Source of the DNA: Euglena gracilis
Lineage: Eukaryota; Euglenida; Euglenophyceae; Euglenales
Length of the DNA stretch: 64,000 bases
Assembly (NCBI GenBank): GCA_039621445.1
Contig: CP154957.1
Span: 18,953,237 to 19,017,236, forward strand
Reading direction: 5' to 3'
Shown: positions 34,749 to 46,215 of the stretch, one piece after another
Position numbering within the stretch: the first letter of the stretch is position 1
Layout: each line of letters starts with the position of its first letter
The notes under the pieces: generated by a model
What the model saw: the letters and a program-made list of their open reading frames with translations, nothing else
Databases searched by the model: none
What the model was told of the DNA's origin: nothing
Translations under genes and position numbers: made by a program

Positions 34749-35777
34749 ATGGAAAGTCCAATTGAGAACAACCAATCATTTGAAGAAGGTGAGGTTTGTC
34801 TTCCCCCCACCTCATCTGTGGGAAAAGGGGCAGGGGGGTGGGACTCTTCAACTCAGGCAACCACAGGCCAAATTTCACCCCAAAACCCCCTTTTTGGCCC
34901 AGAAACTGTGGGAAATGACACCCAGGGGTGGGTGTTGGCTCTCACTGGTTCAGCTGAGCAGGGAGGGGTTGAAACCCCAAAGGCACCCCCCTTGGAGATC
35001 CCAGTGACACCCCCCTCAGGGGTCGGGGAGGGTCCACTGGGAAGTTTCTCCTTGGAAATGATGGCCCAGTTTCGGCCACAGGGGAGTGCAGAATAGGAAA
35101 AAATTTCCGACACAAGTCGGCTCGAGGAGCCAAAAAACGATCCTACGCCGGAAACTGGCCCGGGGCGGGGGTTTCGGCTTCACCCCAGTGCTGCCGGGGG
35201 ACATTGCAGCACGGGTGTGAAACGTGGTAAGCAGAGGTTTTTCTTTCAGCCCTCAGTCGGAAATTTTGGGTTGTAAATCCCTGCTCAGAATGTTTTCGTT
35301 GATAATCAGCCAATGGCCCAATCTCAGATGGTAAATCTGACGATTGGAGTTTCGGGGCACAGGGAGTTGGGACCCGAAACCAGTTTGGCTGGACTCAGAA
35401 CCCCCACAAATATGGGACAGATGTTGTAATTTCAGGGTGGGGATGGCCAGGTTGTCATTTCCAACCAACCGTGTTTTCCAGAGCCTTTTTCAGGGGTTTT
35501 GCCTTTGCAAAATATGGGGTACGGTTTTGTGCTGCCTGAGTTGCAACCTCTCCCAGACTTTTCATGGGTACGAAATTTAGGGAATCTGCCATCATTACCC
35601 GCTTTTGCATTGCCTTTGCCTCCAGCTCAACCAGTTTTTTCAACACCAGCCCAAGAGCCGGTGGCATTTTTGCAGTTTTCCCAACCATCCCAGGTGAAGG
35701 AAACAGCAAGTGCCTCGGCAGGGCAGGGGGGTGATAACCCCAGCCCAGTTTTCTTTGAAAAGCAAGCACAGGTCAAT
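34749..35777 (+). pseudogene. gag: Gag N-terminal part, copy 1, broken
   Basis: ATG at 34749 gives MESPIENNQSFEEGEVCLPP, matching copies 3 and 5. A TGG-to-TAG change at 35094-35096 stops it after 115 codons. Homology resumes to 35777, including the LPDFSW and ALPLPPAQPV segment found in copy 2 but missing from copy 4. Confidence 0.75.
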
Positions 35778-35868
35778 TGACGACCTTTTGAGGTCGACCG
35801 CCGGGCGGCGGAGTTTTTCCTCTTAGAAGGCCTTTTTACGGGCGGTTTAGCTCTAATTTTAAGGCTTT
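35778..35868. repeat. 5' terminal inverted repeat, copy 2
   Basis: Runs from TGACGACCTTTTGAGG through GGCGGTTTAGCTCTAATTTT. Its inverse lies at 46129-46215. Also found at 34128 (copy 1) and 51093 (copy 4). Confidence 0.85.
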
Positions 35869-36396
35869 CTAAAGATTCCATTAAAATTCCCTCTCCTAGG
35901 GCGCTCATGGTTTCGTTGTGCAAGGAGAGAGATTGAGTGATGCTGGGTATTCCCAAATGGTGATTTTGGGTTTATTTAGCACATTTTAAGCTTTTTATGC
36001 ATTTTTCCTTTGGTTTTAAGGGAAAATGTTGGACTTGGTGAGAGCGCTTGCAAGCGCTTGGAACAGAATTTTAAGAGATTGGCGCCTGAGTTCCTGGAGT
36101 TTTTGCAGGGGTTTGCAAAGCTCAATAATGATGGAATTCAGCATAATTTATCAAAATCAAGGGGGGAAACCTTGATTTTGACCTGGGTTGGTTGATTTTG
36201 ATGCAATGGGCAAGGATTTGGGATTTGAGAGCGCTTAGGAATCAGCGCACTCAATCCTAAATTTAACTGCCCATCAAGGGCATCAAAAGCATTTTCTTTT
36301 CACAGGGTTTTCCTCTTTACCTGTTGCACCATTGTACTTGTTGTGGCAATTGCATCCAATTACAATCAAGTATTGAATTTGGAATTTCAATTGCAA

Positions 36397-39300
36397 ATGG
36401 AAGATCAACAAAACAATCAATCATTTGAAGAAGGTGAGGTTTGTCTTCCCCCCACCTCATCTGTGGGAAAAGGGGCAGGGGGGTGGGACTCTTCAACTCA
36501 GGCAACCACTGGCCAAATTTCACCCCAAAACCCCCTTTTTGGCCCAGAAACTGTGAGAAATAACACCCAGGGGGGGGTGTTGGCTCTCACTGGTTCAACT
36601 GAGCGGGGAGGGGTTGAAACCCCAAAGGCACCCCCCTTGGAGATCCCAGTGACACCCCCCTCAGGGGTCGGGGAGGGTCCACTGGGAAGTTTCTCCTTGG
36701 AAATGATGGCCCAGTTTCGGCCACAGGGGGGTGCAGAATGGGAAACAATTTCCGACACAAGTCGGCTCGAGGAGCCAAAAAACGATCCTACGCCGGAAAC
36801 TGGCCCGGGGCGGGGGTTTCCGCTTCACCCCAGTGCTGCCGGGGGACATGGCAGCACGGGTGTGAAACATGGTAAGCAGAGGTTGATCCTTCAGCCTTCT
36901 GTCGGAAATTTTGGGTTGGAAATCCCTGCTCAGAATGTTTTCTTTGATCATCAGCCAATGGCCCAATCTCAGATGGCAAATCTGACGATTGGAGTTTCGG
37001 GCAACAGGGAGTTGGGACCCGAAACCAGTTTGGCTGAACACAGAACCCCCACAAATATGGGACAGATGTTGGAATTTCAGGGTGGGGATGGCCAGGTTGT
37101 CATTTCCAACCAACCGTGTTTTCCAGAGCCTTTTTCAGGGGTTTTGCCTTTGCAAAATATTGGGTACGGTTTTGTGCTGCCTGAGTTGCAACGTCTCCCG
37201 GACTTTTCATGGGTACAAAATTTAGGGAATCTGCCATCATTACCCGCTTTTGCATTGCCTTTGCCTCCAGCTCAACCAGTTTCTTCAACACCAGCCCAAG
37301 AGCCTGTTGCACTTTTGCAGTTTTCCCAATCATCCCAGGTAGATGGGCTGGCTAAGGAAACGGGAAGTGCCTCGGCAGGGCAGGGGGGTGATAACCCCAG
37401 CCCAGTTTTCTTTGAAAAGCAAGCACAGGTCAATGTGCTGGGCTTAAACGACAATAATAACTGGAACAGCAGCGAACGGGTCAGAGCAGAAGTGGCGGGG
37501 GCAGAGGAAAACCCGAAGGTCCAGCCCAGTTCCACTTCTACTCGGCGACACCGAACACCAGCTTCATCACCAGGTAGTGATGAAGTTCAGCAAAAACGGC
37601 TGCACCGTGAGGTTGATCACGGTCAGCCAGCAGCTGCTGCAGCCCCCCAGCCTCCTCACATTTTCATCGAGGGGGGTGAGGAGGAGGTCCAACCCCCAGC
37701 CTATGAAAGTTCTGAAGCCACCCCCAGGGGGGGTTCACAAAATCAGGGATTTGAAGACCCCTGGGGGCAATTTTTACAAAGTAACAGAGACCTCCAGTGG
37801 ACACTGCAGCACCTGACTTTTTGGGTTTTGGCTTTGGAAAAAGCCAACGAAGAGTGGGTTCTGCAGCAGCAGCAGCAGCAGCAACAACCCCCCGCGGTCG
37901 ACATCCACCTGGTGGAGCACATGGCTGCACGAATCGAAGAAACGGCCAGGGCTGACTGCCTCCATATTTTTGAACTTTTTGAGAAAAAATGTGAGGCCCA
38001 GGTACAAATTTCTGTGCAAAAAATTGACGCACAGGCACTTGAACTTTTTGCCGGGCAGGAAAAACGTTTTGAGGAAAAACTGGCCCAGCAGTTTTCTTCG
38101 AGCCGTGATCAGTTTTTGGCCCTGAGGCAGGAATTTTTACGAATTTTGGACAGGCTGCCACAGAAAATTTTGAAACAAGTGCAAAATCAGGAGGCTGCCT
38201 TACCAATTAAGGATCTCGTGCTTGAAAATTTTCAGCGGTTTGCTGAGAATTTTAAAGCCGCCCAGCCAGCTCAGGGGGGGGAGGCAGAAACTCTCCAGGA
38301 GCTGGCCGTTGTCGCTGCCAAAATCGTTGAAGTTCAAGCTGACCTGGTGTCGCTGCGAGGTACGGTCCAGGGCCAGGCTCAGCAGCTTCAGCAGTTCGCC
38401 GATTATGTTCGCCAGCTGGGTGAACAAAATTCAGCGATGAATACAGCCCTCCATGGTTTTGGTGGGGGTATTCAAAACCTGCACCAGAATATTTCAGATG
38501 AAGTAGGGAAACGACACTCAGAAATACAAAAACTGCTGACGGATTGTCAGCAGAATTTTCAGAGTGTTTATCAGCAGATTTTTTCCCAGGAGAAAAAAAT
38601 TGGTGGGCTGGTGGAGGAATTAAGGCAGGGACTTGCAAAAGTTGGGGGGAACACTTTCGAGTTACAGAAAGTGCTGCAGGATTTACAAAAGAATGGACCC
38701 GTACACCCAACTGCAGAACCGAAAGGGGTTTTGCAGAAAATTTCTGACATGTGGTGGCTGCGGCAGGGCAGCCAGCAACCCCTGCACCCCTACACCCAGT
38801 GGAGCTGCTACAGCCTGGGCAGCAGCTGGCCCAGCAGCCCGTCGTCCAGCTAGCCCAGCAGCCTGGCCAGCCAGCAGGCCAGCCGCAGCCTGCTCGCGGG
38901 CTGCCAATGGGGCTGGGCCTGCCGTCGGCTGGACAGCAGCAGTCCCTGGGGCAGCCTCAGTCCAGCTCAATGGCCAGCACGGTGCCCAGTGCTGACCCAG
39001 CTTTTTCAGATCAGATTATTTTTCATAATAAATCTGCAGTTTCAAACATTTCCCCTCGCTTAGTCATTGAGGGGGGATTTGTTTTGGAGGACATGCAAGA
39101 CACGGCAGTGGTTTCTTCCGTGTCATTGTGTGTCCCCCCACATATTTCTGCAGCCCCTGCTTTCTCGATTAGGCCCATCGGGACAGGGGGGGCTGCAGCC
39201 AACCCAGGACACGGGTTGGGTTTTCCTTTTATCGGTGACCCAGGAGCTTTTGAAATTTTGCAGGGAGGTGCTAAGCCCTATTTTGATGAATCGGGCAGCA

Positions 39301-40598
39301 TTTCCTGGCAAGATTTTGAAGTAGATTGGAATCTTTACTGGGACAGGTTGACATCAGGGAAACCGTATTCTGATTTGCAAAAGCTGCAGGTTTTTGAGGC
39401 ATGTTTAGGACCCAGATTAAGGGAGGAAATCAGGCTCTATCGGTTGAATGGAGCTAAATTAAGTTACCCCACCATTTTAGCCCAATTCCAGAACCGTTAT
39501 GCCTCGAGTAAGGGGCTGACGGCTCGGAAAATATGGCAGGAGGTAACTATGGTTAACGAAGGGAAAATAACCCGGGCTGATCTGCAAGAATTTTGGATTA
39601 AATTTTGCAGTGCCTGGCACCATGTTAAGGATGCCACAGCCGGGGAGGCTCGGCGATTATTTTTGGAAAAAATTCCTCCTTTTTTAAGCAAGTTTTGCAT
39701 AGAAGAGGAGGATAACCGAGCCCGTAAACAACCCATTGTCAGGCTCACAGGGATACCAAATCCCACTGTGGATGGGATTTAAAGGAGTGTGAGCCAGATC
39801 ACTGGGGGGATTGATCCACGGAAGGTGGTTATCAAAAACCCTGGTGCCATTTGCCTTATTTATTTCAGTTCTTTGGAGGAGGCACTGAAATTAACAGCCG
39901 TAAATGGAAGGAAATTGCAGGGAATGGAAAATTTCCTCAACGCTGAATTGGTGGAACAACTAATGACCGTTGAGGAAATGTTTGCTTTTGCCGAGGGCAA
40001 GTTGGCTCTTCGGGAGAAGCAGTATTTGGCTTTGAGTCAGCGCCATTTTCCCAGATTATTCAGCAAATCGACAACAAAAGGCTCAGGGAAAATACAGGTG
40101 TTGGAAAAAGGCCAAACCCCCCCGGTGTCCCCAACCTCTGTGTCAACACCAGCGGCTGGGGGGCAGGGTCACACCTCAAAATCTGCCCCACAGCCAGCTC
40201 CAAAGGGAGATAAGGGGCCAGCCCAGCCAGCCCAGCGGGGCAGGTCCCCTTCTTCGTCTTCGCGGCCAGGTGCAGCTTCATGGTCGCGAACCCAAAGTCC
40301 AGCACCCCCAGCCCGGCAAGGTAAGGGGGGGCAGACCTGGACCCCGCAGGCATCGGGTAGGGGCAGGTCCCCATATCCATGCTTCAACTGTGGGGAGTGC
40401 GGGCATTATTTTTATGAATGCGATAAACCGCTGAGTGAGGCCCTTGCTAAATCTAAGGAATTTTGGCAAAATAATGGAAAAGGCAAGGGGCAGCCCAAGG
40501 GTAAAGGGCAGCCAGCCTCTCAGCGAAATTCCTCAGGCAAGGGGGGTGCATGGTCAAAGGGGGGTGGACCCACCTCTTCTCCCCCTGGGGCCCAATAG
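36397..40598 (+). pseudogene. gag: Gag polyprotein, copy 2, near-complete but frameshifted
   Basis: ATG at 36397 (MEDQQNNQSFEEGE) is chosen because the homologous ATG starts gag in copies 1, 3 and 5. The N-terminal third is Pro/Gly/Ser-rich. A long helical region with a polyglutamine run (37,862-37,888) follows (~37,780-38,690). A retrotransposon gag-like capsid region spans ~39,270-39,700 (DFEVDWNLYWDRL, FQNRYASSKG). A CX2CX4HX4C zinc knuckle (CFNCGECGHYFYEC) sits at 40380-40421. It ends at TAG 40596-40598. An 8-bp insertion at ~38,790 and a nonsense TAA at 39780-39782 break it. Confidence 0.85.
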
Positions 40599-40712
40599 GG
40601 GGGCCAGGGGCAGTGTGAGAAGGGGGGGGCTGCCCATGGCCGTGTCTCTCCCCCCTGTGAGGAAAACAGTGTAAATATCTCTGATTCAAAAAACTCGGCT
40701 GTACAGGATTTT

Positions 40713-41400
40713 ATGGTTGATTCAGGGTGTGGTGAAAAACATTCTTTGGATCAGCCCCCCAGATTTTTGAATCGGACCCGATACTCCTGGAGGGAGGGAA
40801 AATGTTCAAGGGTTCCCATTTTGCATACAAACATGCCACAGCCCAACTCCCCACCATCAGCCCAGCGACCTCAGGCATTAGATTTATTTGCTGGCACAGG
40901 TTCAGTGGGGAGGCGGTTGGCAGAACGGGGGTATGAAGTTTTGTCAATCGAAAATGCTCCTTGGATGAACTTCCACCCCCACACAGACATTTTGACCTGG
41001 AAACTACAGGCGATACCCGGTTGGATTTTTTGAGGTTATTGCCGCTAGTCCCCCCTGTAATATTTATTCCACGGCTTATAACCCCAGGCCAAGGGATTTC
41101 TCCCAGGCGGATGCCCTGGTGGAGAAAGCCCTGGAAATTATAAATTATTTTCAGCCAAAGTTGTGGTGGTTGGAGAACCCCCGCACTGGACTTTTGCGAA
41201 ATAGGAATAGAAACCTGCCCTATATATCGCCATTGATTATTGTCAGTTTTCAGATTGGGGTTATAAAAAACCCACACGTTTCTGGTGCTGCCCAGCCATT
41301 TCACAACTACGGTCGGTGTTGTGTGATGGCGAATCGTGTCCTAACCTGGTGATGGGGGACAATGGGCAGTTCCGGCACCGTGAATTGTTGGGTGGGCAGA
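40713..41400 (+). pseudogene. Cytosine-5 DNA methyltransferase, copy 2, broken
   Basis: Motif I is ALDLFAGTGSVG (40863 region); EVLSIENAPW and DILTW follow. After TTT-TGA (41028-41033) the +1 frame reads FEVIAASPPCNIYSTA, motif IV with the catalytic PPC cysteine, then WWLENPRTGLL (motif VI, ENP). The family transfers a methyl group from S-adenosylmethionine to DNA cytosine. It lies in the gag frame, 38 codons after gag's UAG with no other stop. A 4-bp deletion near 41,208 destroys the motif VIII region. Copy 4 preserves it better. Confidence 0.85.
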
Positions 41401-41446
41401 AAAATGAGGTTTTCCCCCCGACAAAAAGGAAGAATACCCCCCCCTG

Positions 41447-42334
41447 GTGATTGATTATCTCCTAAGTGCAGGGGATTTTCTGGGGGGGCAGCCCAAAGAA
41501 ATTTCCCACAATTCCCAGGATTTTGAGGAATGGGAAATTCCAGACCGTTGTTGTCACTTGGTCAACACCTTGAAGGTTAATCAGGTGTTGCCCATTGAAA
41601 ACGAGCTGCAACTTTTGATGTTATCACAGACGTATCTCCCTAACGGAGATACCAAGCAGCTCAAAGTTTTGGTTGACACGGGAGCCCAGGTGAACCTGGT
41701 CAAAAGGTCCATCGTTCCAAAACATTTGGCCAGGTCACCGCGAATGCCAATTCGGCTGGTGGCTGCCAACGGCCAATGTGTTTTGGGGGGCGACCAGTGT
41801 ATTAAGTTGGAGTTGGGTTTTCAACGCAGGGGTACGGGGCAGGGGGGCACCCAGGCCTTGTACCTCGAAGGGGAATTCTACCTCGCGGATGAGGTAGATG
41901 CTATACTATCGTTTCCATGGTTAGCCGAACATGGTTTGGGTGTGTTCCCACACCATAAGGCCTTGGTTTTTGACAATCCTAATCTGACTTTCTTGTACGG
42001 GTGGGATACAAGAAATCAGAAAATGAAATCCCATAAGGGGAAGAAAAAACACAATTCACAAAAAAGATTTGGGGTTGTGGTTTCTGACTTCGGAGAATCC
42101 CCTGAAAACGCACCAACCACGGAGTCCCTTGAAAATGAAAAGATGTGGTTGGACCTGCAAAAAATGAATTTGCACCTACCCTTGCAAGGCTTTGATATGC
42201 AACCAAAATTCCTTGGTAAGAAGGAATTGCATACCATAGCCAAGCATCTCACCGAGTCGCCAGCCGAGGACAAGGCAGTGAATGCCATAATCCAGGCTCG
42301 CGACTCGGGTGAGAAGGAAGACCCAAGGTGGTAG
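41447..42334 (+). pseudogene. pol: Aspartic protease and linker, copy 2
   Basis: Open frame continuing the methyltransferase +1 frame (after compensating indels). LKVLVDTGAQVNLV has the DTGA active-site triad (41675-41686), typical of retropepsin-type proteases that cut the polyprotein. A Lys/Gly-rich linker with HKGKKKHNSQKR follows. It ends at TAG 42332-42334 through a small indel; in copy 4 this join to reverse transcriptase is continuous. Confidence 0.8.
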
Positions 42335-43368
42335 CATTTCAGGATAAAAGTTTTCAGGATTTTGAAGGGGAGGTGTTGGGTACGGAGGTACCCCCCGACC
42401 CTCCCGTTCGGGGACCTTATGGTTACGCCCAGATTCCTCTGAAGGAGGGGGCTGTACCCACAAGGCAAAAACCCTTTGTCTTACACTGCGAAAGATTTGA
42501 GGCTCACAAAAAGGTCACACAGGAATGGTGGGACCGGAAATTTGTTGAGCGATTGCCCAAGGGAACAGTTTCGGAATGGCTGTCCGTAACATTTGTAGTG
42601 CCGAAAAAAGGAGGCGAATGGAGGGGAGTGGTAGACATGCGGGGGCCTAACAGTCAAACTAGGCGTGTGTCCTACCCCCTTCCCGTAATTGAAGACCTCC
42701 TGGTAAAACAAGGTGGAAACATGATGTTTTCCATCTTGGATTTACGGCAGGCTTTCCACCAACAGCCGTTGGACCCGGAAAGCCGGCCCATCACATGTTG
42801 CAGTACCCCCCTCGGTCTTTTTCAGTGGAGGGTTAATGTGATGGGTCTAACAAATGCAAGCCAGCAGTTTCAGCAAATGATGGAGGATCGCCTCTTCCCG
42901 GTGGGGGACGTGGCTGATCCTTACATCGACGATATTTTGATTGGAACTCGAGTGGGTCCTGGTGAGGATTTACTCGCAGCACATGACAAGGATTTGCGAA
43001 GAGTCCTTGAAGTTTTACGAAAAGACAGATTTGCAGCCGACAAAAGAAAATGTCGTCTTTTCGTAAAAGAAGTTGAGTTTTGTGGCCATGTTCTGGGTGG
43101 TGGGGTGAGAAAACCATCCCCTGGAAAGCTGATGGCCATTGAAAAGTGGGAGCTACCCCAAACAATCACGGGTCTACGTGCTTTTTTGGGGTTCACAAAT
43201 TATTACAGCTCCTATGTGAAGGATTATGCCCATATTGTCGCTTGCCTTCAGGATAAGCTCAAAGTTTCACGAGTGGACGGCAAGAACGGTTCCAAGAAAA
43301 GGATTTCTTTGGAACCATCCGACATTGAGGCATTTGAAAAATTAAATCACTGTTGTGCAGTGAATTAA
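42335..43368 (+). pseudogene. pol: Reverse transcriptase, copy 2
   Basis: Ty3/gypsy-type reverse transcriptase. Seen in order: VVPKKGGEWRGVVDMRGPN, FSILDLRQAFHQ, MGLTNASQQFQQMMEDRLF, YIDDILIG (the catalytic YxDD at 42922-42933) and GLRAFLGFTNYYSSYVKDYA. Loss of one A in a run near 43,340 ends the frame at 43368 before RNase H. Confidence 0.88.
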
Positions 43369-44333
43369 TTTTACAACACGTTAAGCCAGACAAACCATTA
43401 GTTTTAAGAGTGGATGCCAGCCAGTATGCGGTTGGTGCCACCCTTGAACAATTGGTTGGGGAGGACAGGGCTCCTACTCCAGAAGACGTACGGGCCAAGC
43501 GAACTGTGCCTGTCGCCTTCATGAGTAGGAAGCTAACGGGCAGCCAAAGAAACTGGGTACCTAGGGAACAGGAGACTTATGCCATAATCCTAGCCCTACA
43601 AAAGTGGGAATCATGGATTGGGCTGCAGCCCGTCCTGGTTCTCACGGACCACAAGGCTCTAGAATCTTGGGCTAGAGAGGTTCTAGATACACCAAGTGGT
43701 CCCATTGGGAGAAGGGCTAGGTGGCATCAAATATTATCAAAATTCGATTTGTCGGTTGGGTATATCCCGGGGCGGGAGAATACCATAGCCGATTTGTTGT
43801 CAAGATGGGCTTACCCGGCCTCCCAAGCATTGAAGGACATTTCAAGGCATGGGTCAGCCCTTGACACCGAAGAAATGAGGGAAATCATTCAAACTGAAAA
43901 ATTGGAGGAAGCCGAATGTATGTGGCTATGGTTGGTGGACCAACCAACCACAGCCAACACATACATTCGTGGAGTCACCACACGGGGTGGTGCTACCACG
44001 GGGTCCGGGGACGCGGGTGGACGGTGCACACGACCGGGGGATAGGAAGTCAGAACCACTTGGAGGAACAAAACCCCAGGGATTGGGTTCAACCTCCACCC
44101 CCAAGGGAGAAAAAGGAAAACATGTTTCATTCTCAACTCGGGTTGACGAGTTTGGGAATGAGACAAGTCTTGTGGAGGAGGTCCAAGAGCCAAGGGGGGA
44201 GCATTTTCCATTTCTACACCCACTTCTATACCAGCTTCACCAACGACGCCAACCCCTGAACCTGCTGCTGCGGCTACCACTGAGGTACCTGGGGCAGACC
44301 GAGAATCACCTGTGTTGTCTTCAGGTGGTTTGA
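43353..44333 (+). pseudogene. pol: RNase H and linker, copy 2
   Basis: LRVDASQYAVGATLEQ gives the first catalytic Asp. RNWVPREQETYAIILALQKW gives the Glu, and VLTDHKAL the next Asp. YIPGRENTIADLLSRW closes the domain. It removes RNA from the RNA/DNA hybrid during reverse transcription. Unlike copy 4, the segment is collinear here. A 2-bp insertion near 44,210 shifts the following Pro/Thr-rich linker out of frame. Confidence 0.85.
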
Positions 44334-45865
44334 GTGGTGAGGGGTGGGAAGCCACTTCTACAACCAATTCCTCACCCATCCCCCCTGGTTCTGTGTGGGA
44401 TTTATTGTGGAAGGAGGAATATTTAAACTGTCCCCGTTGGTCACCAATTTTTCAGGCTACCCAGGATTCAAAGGTGCCGTGGCCTGAAAATGTCAACGTT
44501 TTTGGTGACAAAATGTTTTTCGAGGAGAGGCTTTGTGTGCCCAAATCTCTCCAAGAAAAACTAATTCGGGATCACCACTCATACCAAGGGCATGTGGGAT
44601 TCCCAAGGCTGTGGGAATGCATGTCCCTTAGGTATGATTGGGCTGATTCCTCACTCGCTCGAGAATTTGCTAAAGGAGTCATGGGCCTTTGTGGGACTTG
44701 CCAAGCGTGCCGAAGGCCGGCGAGTCTTAAGGGTTTAGTGGAATCTACACCCATACCCCCAGCCGTAATGTATTCGGTGGCCCTTGACATGTTTAGCATT
44801 CCTCTCGTGGAGTGGGAAGGGAATTCTTACGACTCTATGCTTGTGTGTGTGGATCGTCACTCCGGTTGGATAGTGGCGATCCCCCACCTAGCAAAAGGAT
44901 TTACGGGAGCAAAGGCAGCCAAGCAAATGCTGTTGCATGCTTGGCGACCTTTTGGTGTCCCATCCATTATTACTTCCGATCTAGGCTCACATTTTGTCTC
45001 CGGTTGGTGGCAGACAATGTGTGCCTTGATGGGAATTAGGCAAGCCTACTCCCAGGCCTACCATCACCAGGCGAATGGTAGGGCGGAGAGGGCTGGCCAA
45101 CAAATAATGGAACGACTTAAGAAAATTCAGGTCGACGACAAGTTGAATTGGGTTGAAGCCCTCCCCCAAGCACTAGACCGTATCCATGATACGCCGGGGG
45201 AGAGTGGCCTAAGCCGATTTCAAATCTTGTTCGGTCGACACCGTTCATTGGGTGGTTTACCTTATGAACCGTTAAGGGATTGTGAAGATGCCAGATCATT
45301 TTTCTCTCGGCAAAGAGAAATTGATTTGGTAGTGGCTGGCAAAATGAATAATTTGCATGCCAAACAATGTGCTCGGGCCAACCGTGGTGTAGACGGTTGG
45401 GAGCCATTGGAGGTGGGGAATCTGGTGTGGTACCTGAGACCCCCCGATAGTGGCACAAAATTGGATTCCCGTTGGTTGGGCCCTTGCAAGGTTACCGCAA
45501 GGGAGGGAATTCACTCCTACCTAATTGAGGTTAAACCGGGCTATATTATGAAGGCCCATCGGAAGGCTTTAAAGGTGTATGTGGAGGACCCCACATCTGA
45601 TAAGCCTATCCCCCTGTTTTTCCACCGGCGGACGGTACCTGAGGCGGAAGGTGCCCCAGATACCTGGTTAGTGGATAAAATCCTAAACCACAAGTTCGTT
45701 AAGGGAGAAATGTTTTTCTTAACGAAATGGCAAGGGTTTGAGGAGGCGAATTGGGAACCGGTGGAACATTTTTTCCAGGAGTACAATAGCGACGTAATAG
45801 CGTATTGCCTGGGAAAAAGGTTGCCGTTAGATGTCTCTAAGGATTTAAAGGCAACGGCAACCTGA
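44312..45865 (+). CDS. pol: Integrase with C-terminal chromodomain, copy 2
   Basis: Open for 517 codons as the C-terminal part of pol; the true start is upstream in the polyprotein. H-X4-H (HSYQGH) and CGTC form the HHCC zinc domain (44,575-44,700). The catalytic triad is Asp159 (ALDMF), Asp223 (SDLGSHF) and Glu259, with exactly 35 residues between the last two. LDSRWLGPCKV (~389) resembles the GPY/F module. Residues ~450-506 form a chromodomain (WLVDKILNHKF, FLTKWQGFEEANWEPVEHF), as in chromoviruses, where it directs insertion to marked chromatin. This is the best-preserved integrase in the window. Confidence 0.9.
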   Translation: MLSSGGLSGEGWEATSTTNSSPIPPGSVWDLLWKEEYLNCPRWSPIFQATQDSKVPWPENVNVFGDKMFFEERLCVPKSLQEKLIRDHHSYQGHVGFPRLWECMSLRYDWADSSLAREFAKGVMGLCGTCQACRRPASLKGLVESTPIPPAVMYSVALDMFSIPLVEWEGNSYDSMLVCVDRHSGWIVAIPHLAKGFTGAKAAKQMLLHAWRPFGVPSIITSDLGSHFVSGWWQTMCALMGIRQAYSQAYHHQANGRAERAGQQIMERLKKIQVDDKLNWVEALPQALDRIHDTPGESGLSRFQILFGRHRSLGGLPYEPLRDCEDARSFFSRQREIDLVVAGKMNNLHAKQCARANRGVDGWEPLEVGNLVWYLRPPDSGTKLDSRWLGPCKVTAREGIHSYLIEVKPGYIMKAHRKALKVYVEDPTSDKPIPLFFHRRTVPEAEGAPDTWLVDKILNHKFVKGEMFFLTKWQGFEEANWEPVEHFFQEYNSDVIAYCLGKRLPLDVSKDLKATAT

Positions 45866-45885
45866 AAAAGGGGGGAAAGGAGAGG
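45865..45885 (+). promoter_or_regulatory. Polypurine tract, copy 2
   Basis: AAAAAGGGGGGAAAGGAGAGG directly follows the pol stop and precedes TG. It resembles the plus-strand primer tract of LTR elements. No LTR copy of the sequence after it (45,886-46,128) is found at the 5' end. A second purine tract (GGAACGGGAAGGGATA) precedes S1 at ~46,443-46,458. Confidence 0.55.
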
Positions 45886-46128
45886 TGAAAAAGGGCCTGG
45901 AGTGGTTGCCTGGGAAGGGGGAGGTCCGCCCTATGCCTCTTCACAGATGCAGGTGGACACCATCACAGGGCTGAGACCCTGGAGAAAAATGACGGGAGTT
46001 TCCTCGTCATTGGTTTCATTTTTTATTTCTCCCCTGAAGTTTTCATTCACCACCTCACCCTGGTTTGGGTGAGGCTGGTGTGGGCAATCGAGGACATTTC
46101 ATTGCCCCTGTTGATTTTTTGCCATTTT

Positions 46129-46215
46129 CCTTAAAATTAGAGCTAAACCGCCCTTAACAGGCCTTCTAAAAGGGAAAAACTCCGCCACCCGGCGGTCGAC
46201 CTCAAACGGTCGTCA
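46129..46215. repeat. 3' terminal inverted repeat, copy 2
   Basis: Reverse complement of the 5' repeat with a few mismatches, ending GGTCGTCA. Outward of it, CTCCCCCCCTTGCGACGAAAG to ...GATAACATTG (46,216-46,327) is the inverse of sequence just outside the copy 4 5' repeat (50,982-51,092). Confidence 0.8.

Larger units (their letters stand above)
34128..35777 (+). mobile_element. Ty3/gypsy-type element copy 1, 5' fragment
   Basis: Starts exactly at TGACGACCGTTTGAGG, the inverted-repeat end seen in copies 2 and 4. The leader and N-terminal gag follow. It stops inside gag at GCACAGGTCAAT, directly against the next TGACGACC. Upstream flank is unrelated DNA. Pol, methyltransferase and 3' end are absent. 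Confidence 0.8.
35778..46215 (+). mobile_element. Full-length methyltransferase-bearing Ty3/gypsy-type element, copy 2
   Basis: Bounded by an ~86-bp inverted repeat: TGACGACCTTTTGAGG at the left and its inverse ending GGTCGTCA at 46215. Order: leader, gag, UAG, cytosine-5 methyltransferase, protease, reverse transcriptase, RNase H, integrase, chromodomain, purine tract, 3' untranslated segment. It abuts the gag interior of copy 1 at the left, and no target duplication is seen. Inactivating lesions: an 8-bp insertion in gag (~38,790), AAA-to-TAA at 39,780, a 4-bp loss in the methyltransferase (~41,208), and frameshifts at ~42,320, ~43,340 and ~44,210. Confidence 0.85.

Noticed and set aside
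36868-37432. GT-AG intron explaining the copy 4 gag deletion exactly
   Set aside because: The copy 4 junction (AAACAC-AATGTG) does not equal the predicted splice product (AAACATG-GTCAATG), so a clean intron loss is not shown; kept only as a hypothesis.
38683-38970. Reverse-strand Ala/Gly/Gln-rich frame in gag
   Set aside because: Shadow of the CAG/CCAGC-rich gag repeat on the plus strand.
45886-46128. 3' LTR starting at TG after the first purine tract
   Set aside because: The following sequence has no direct copy at the 5' end of any element in the window.
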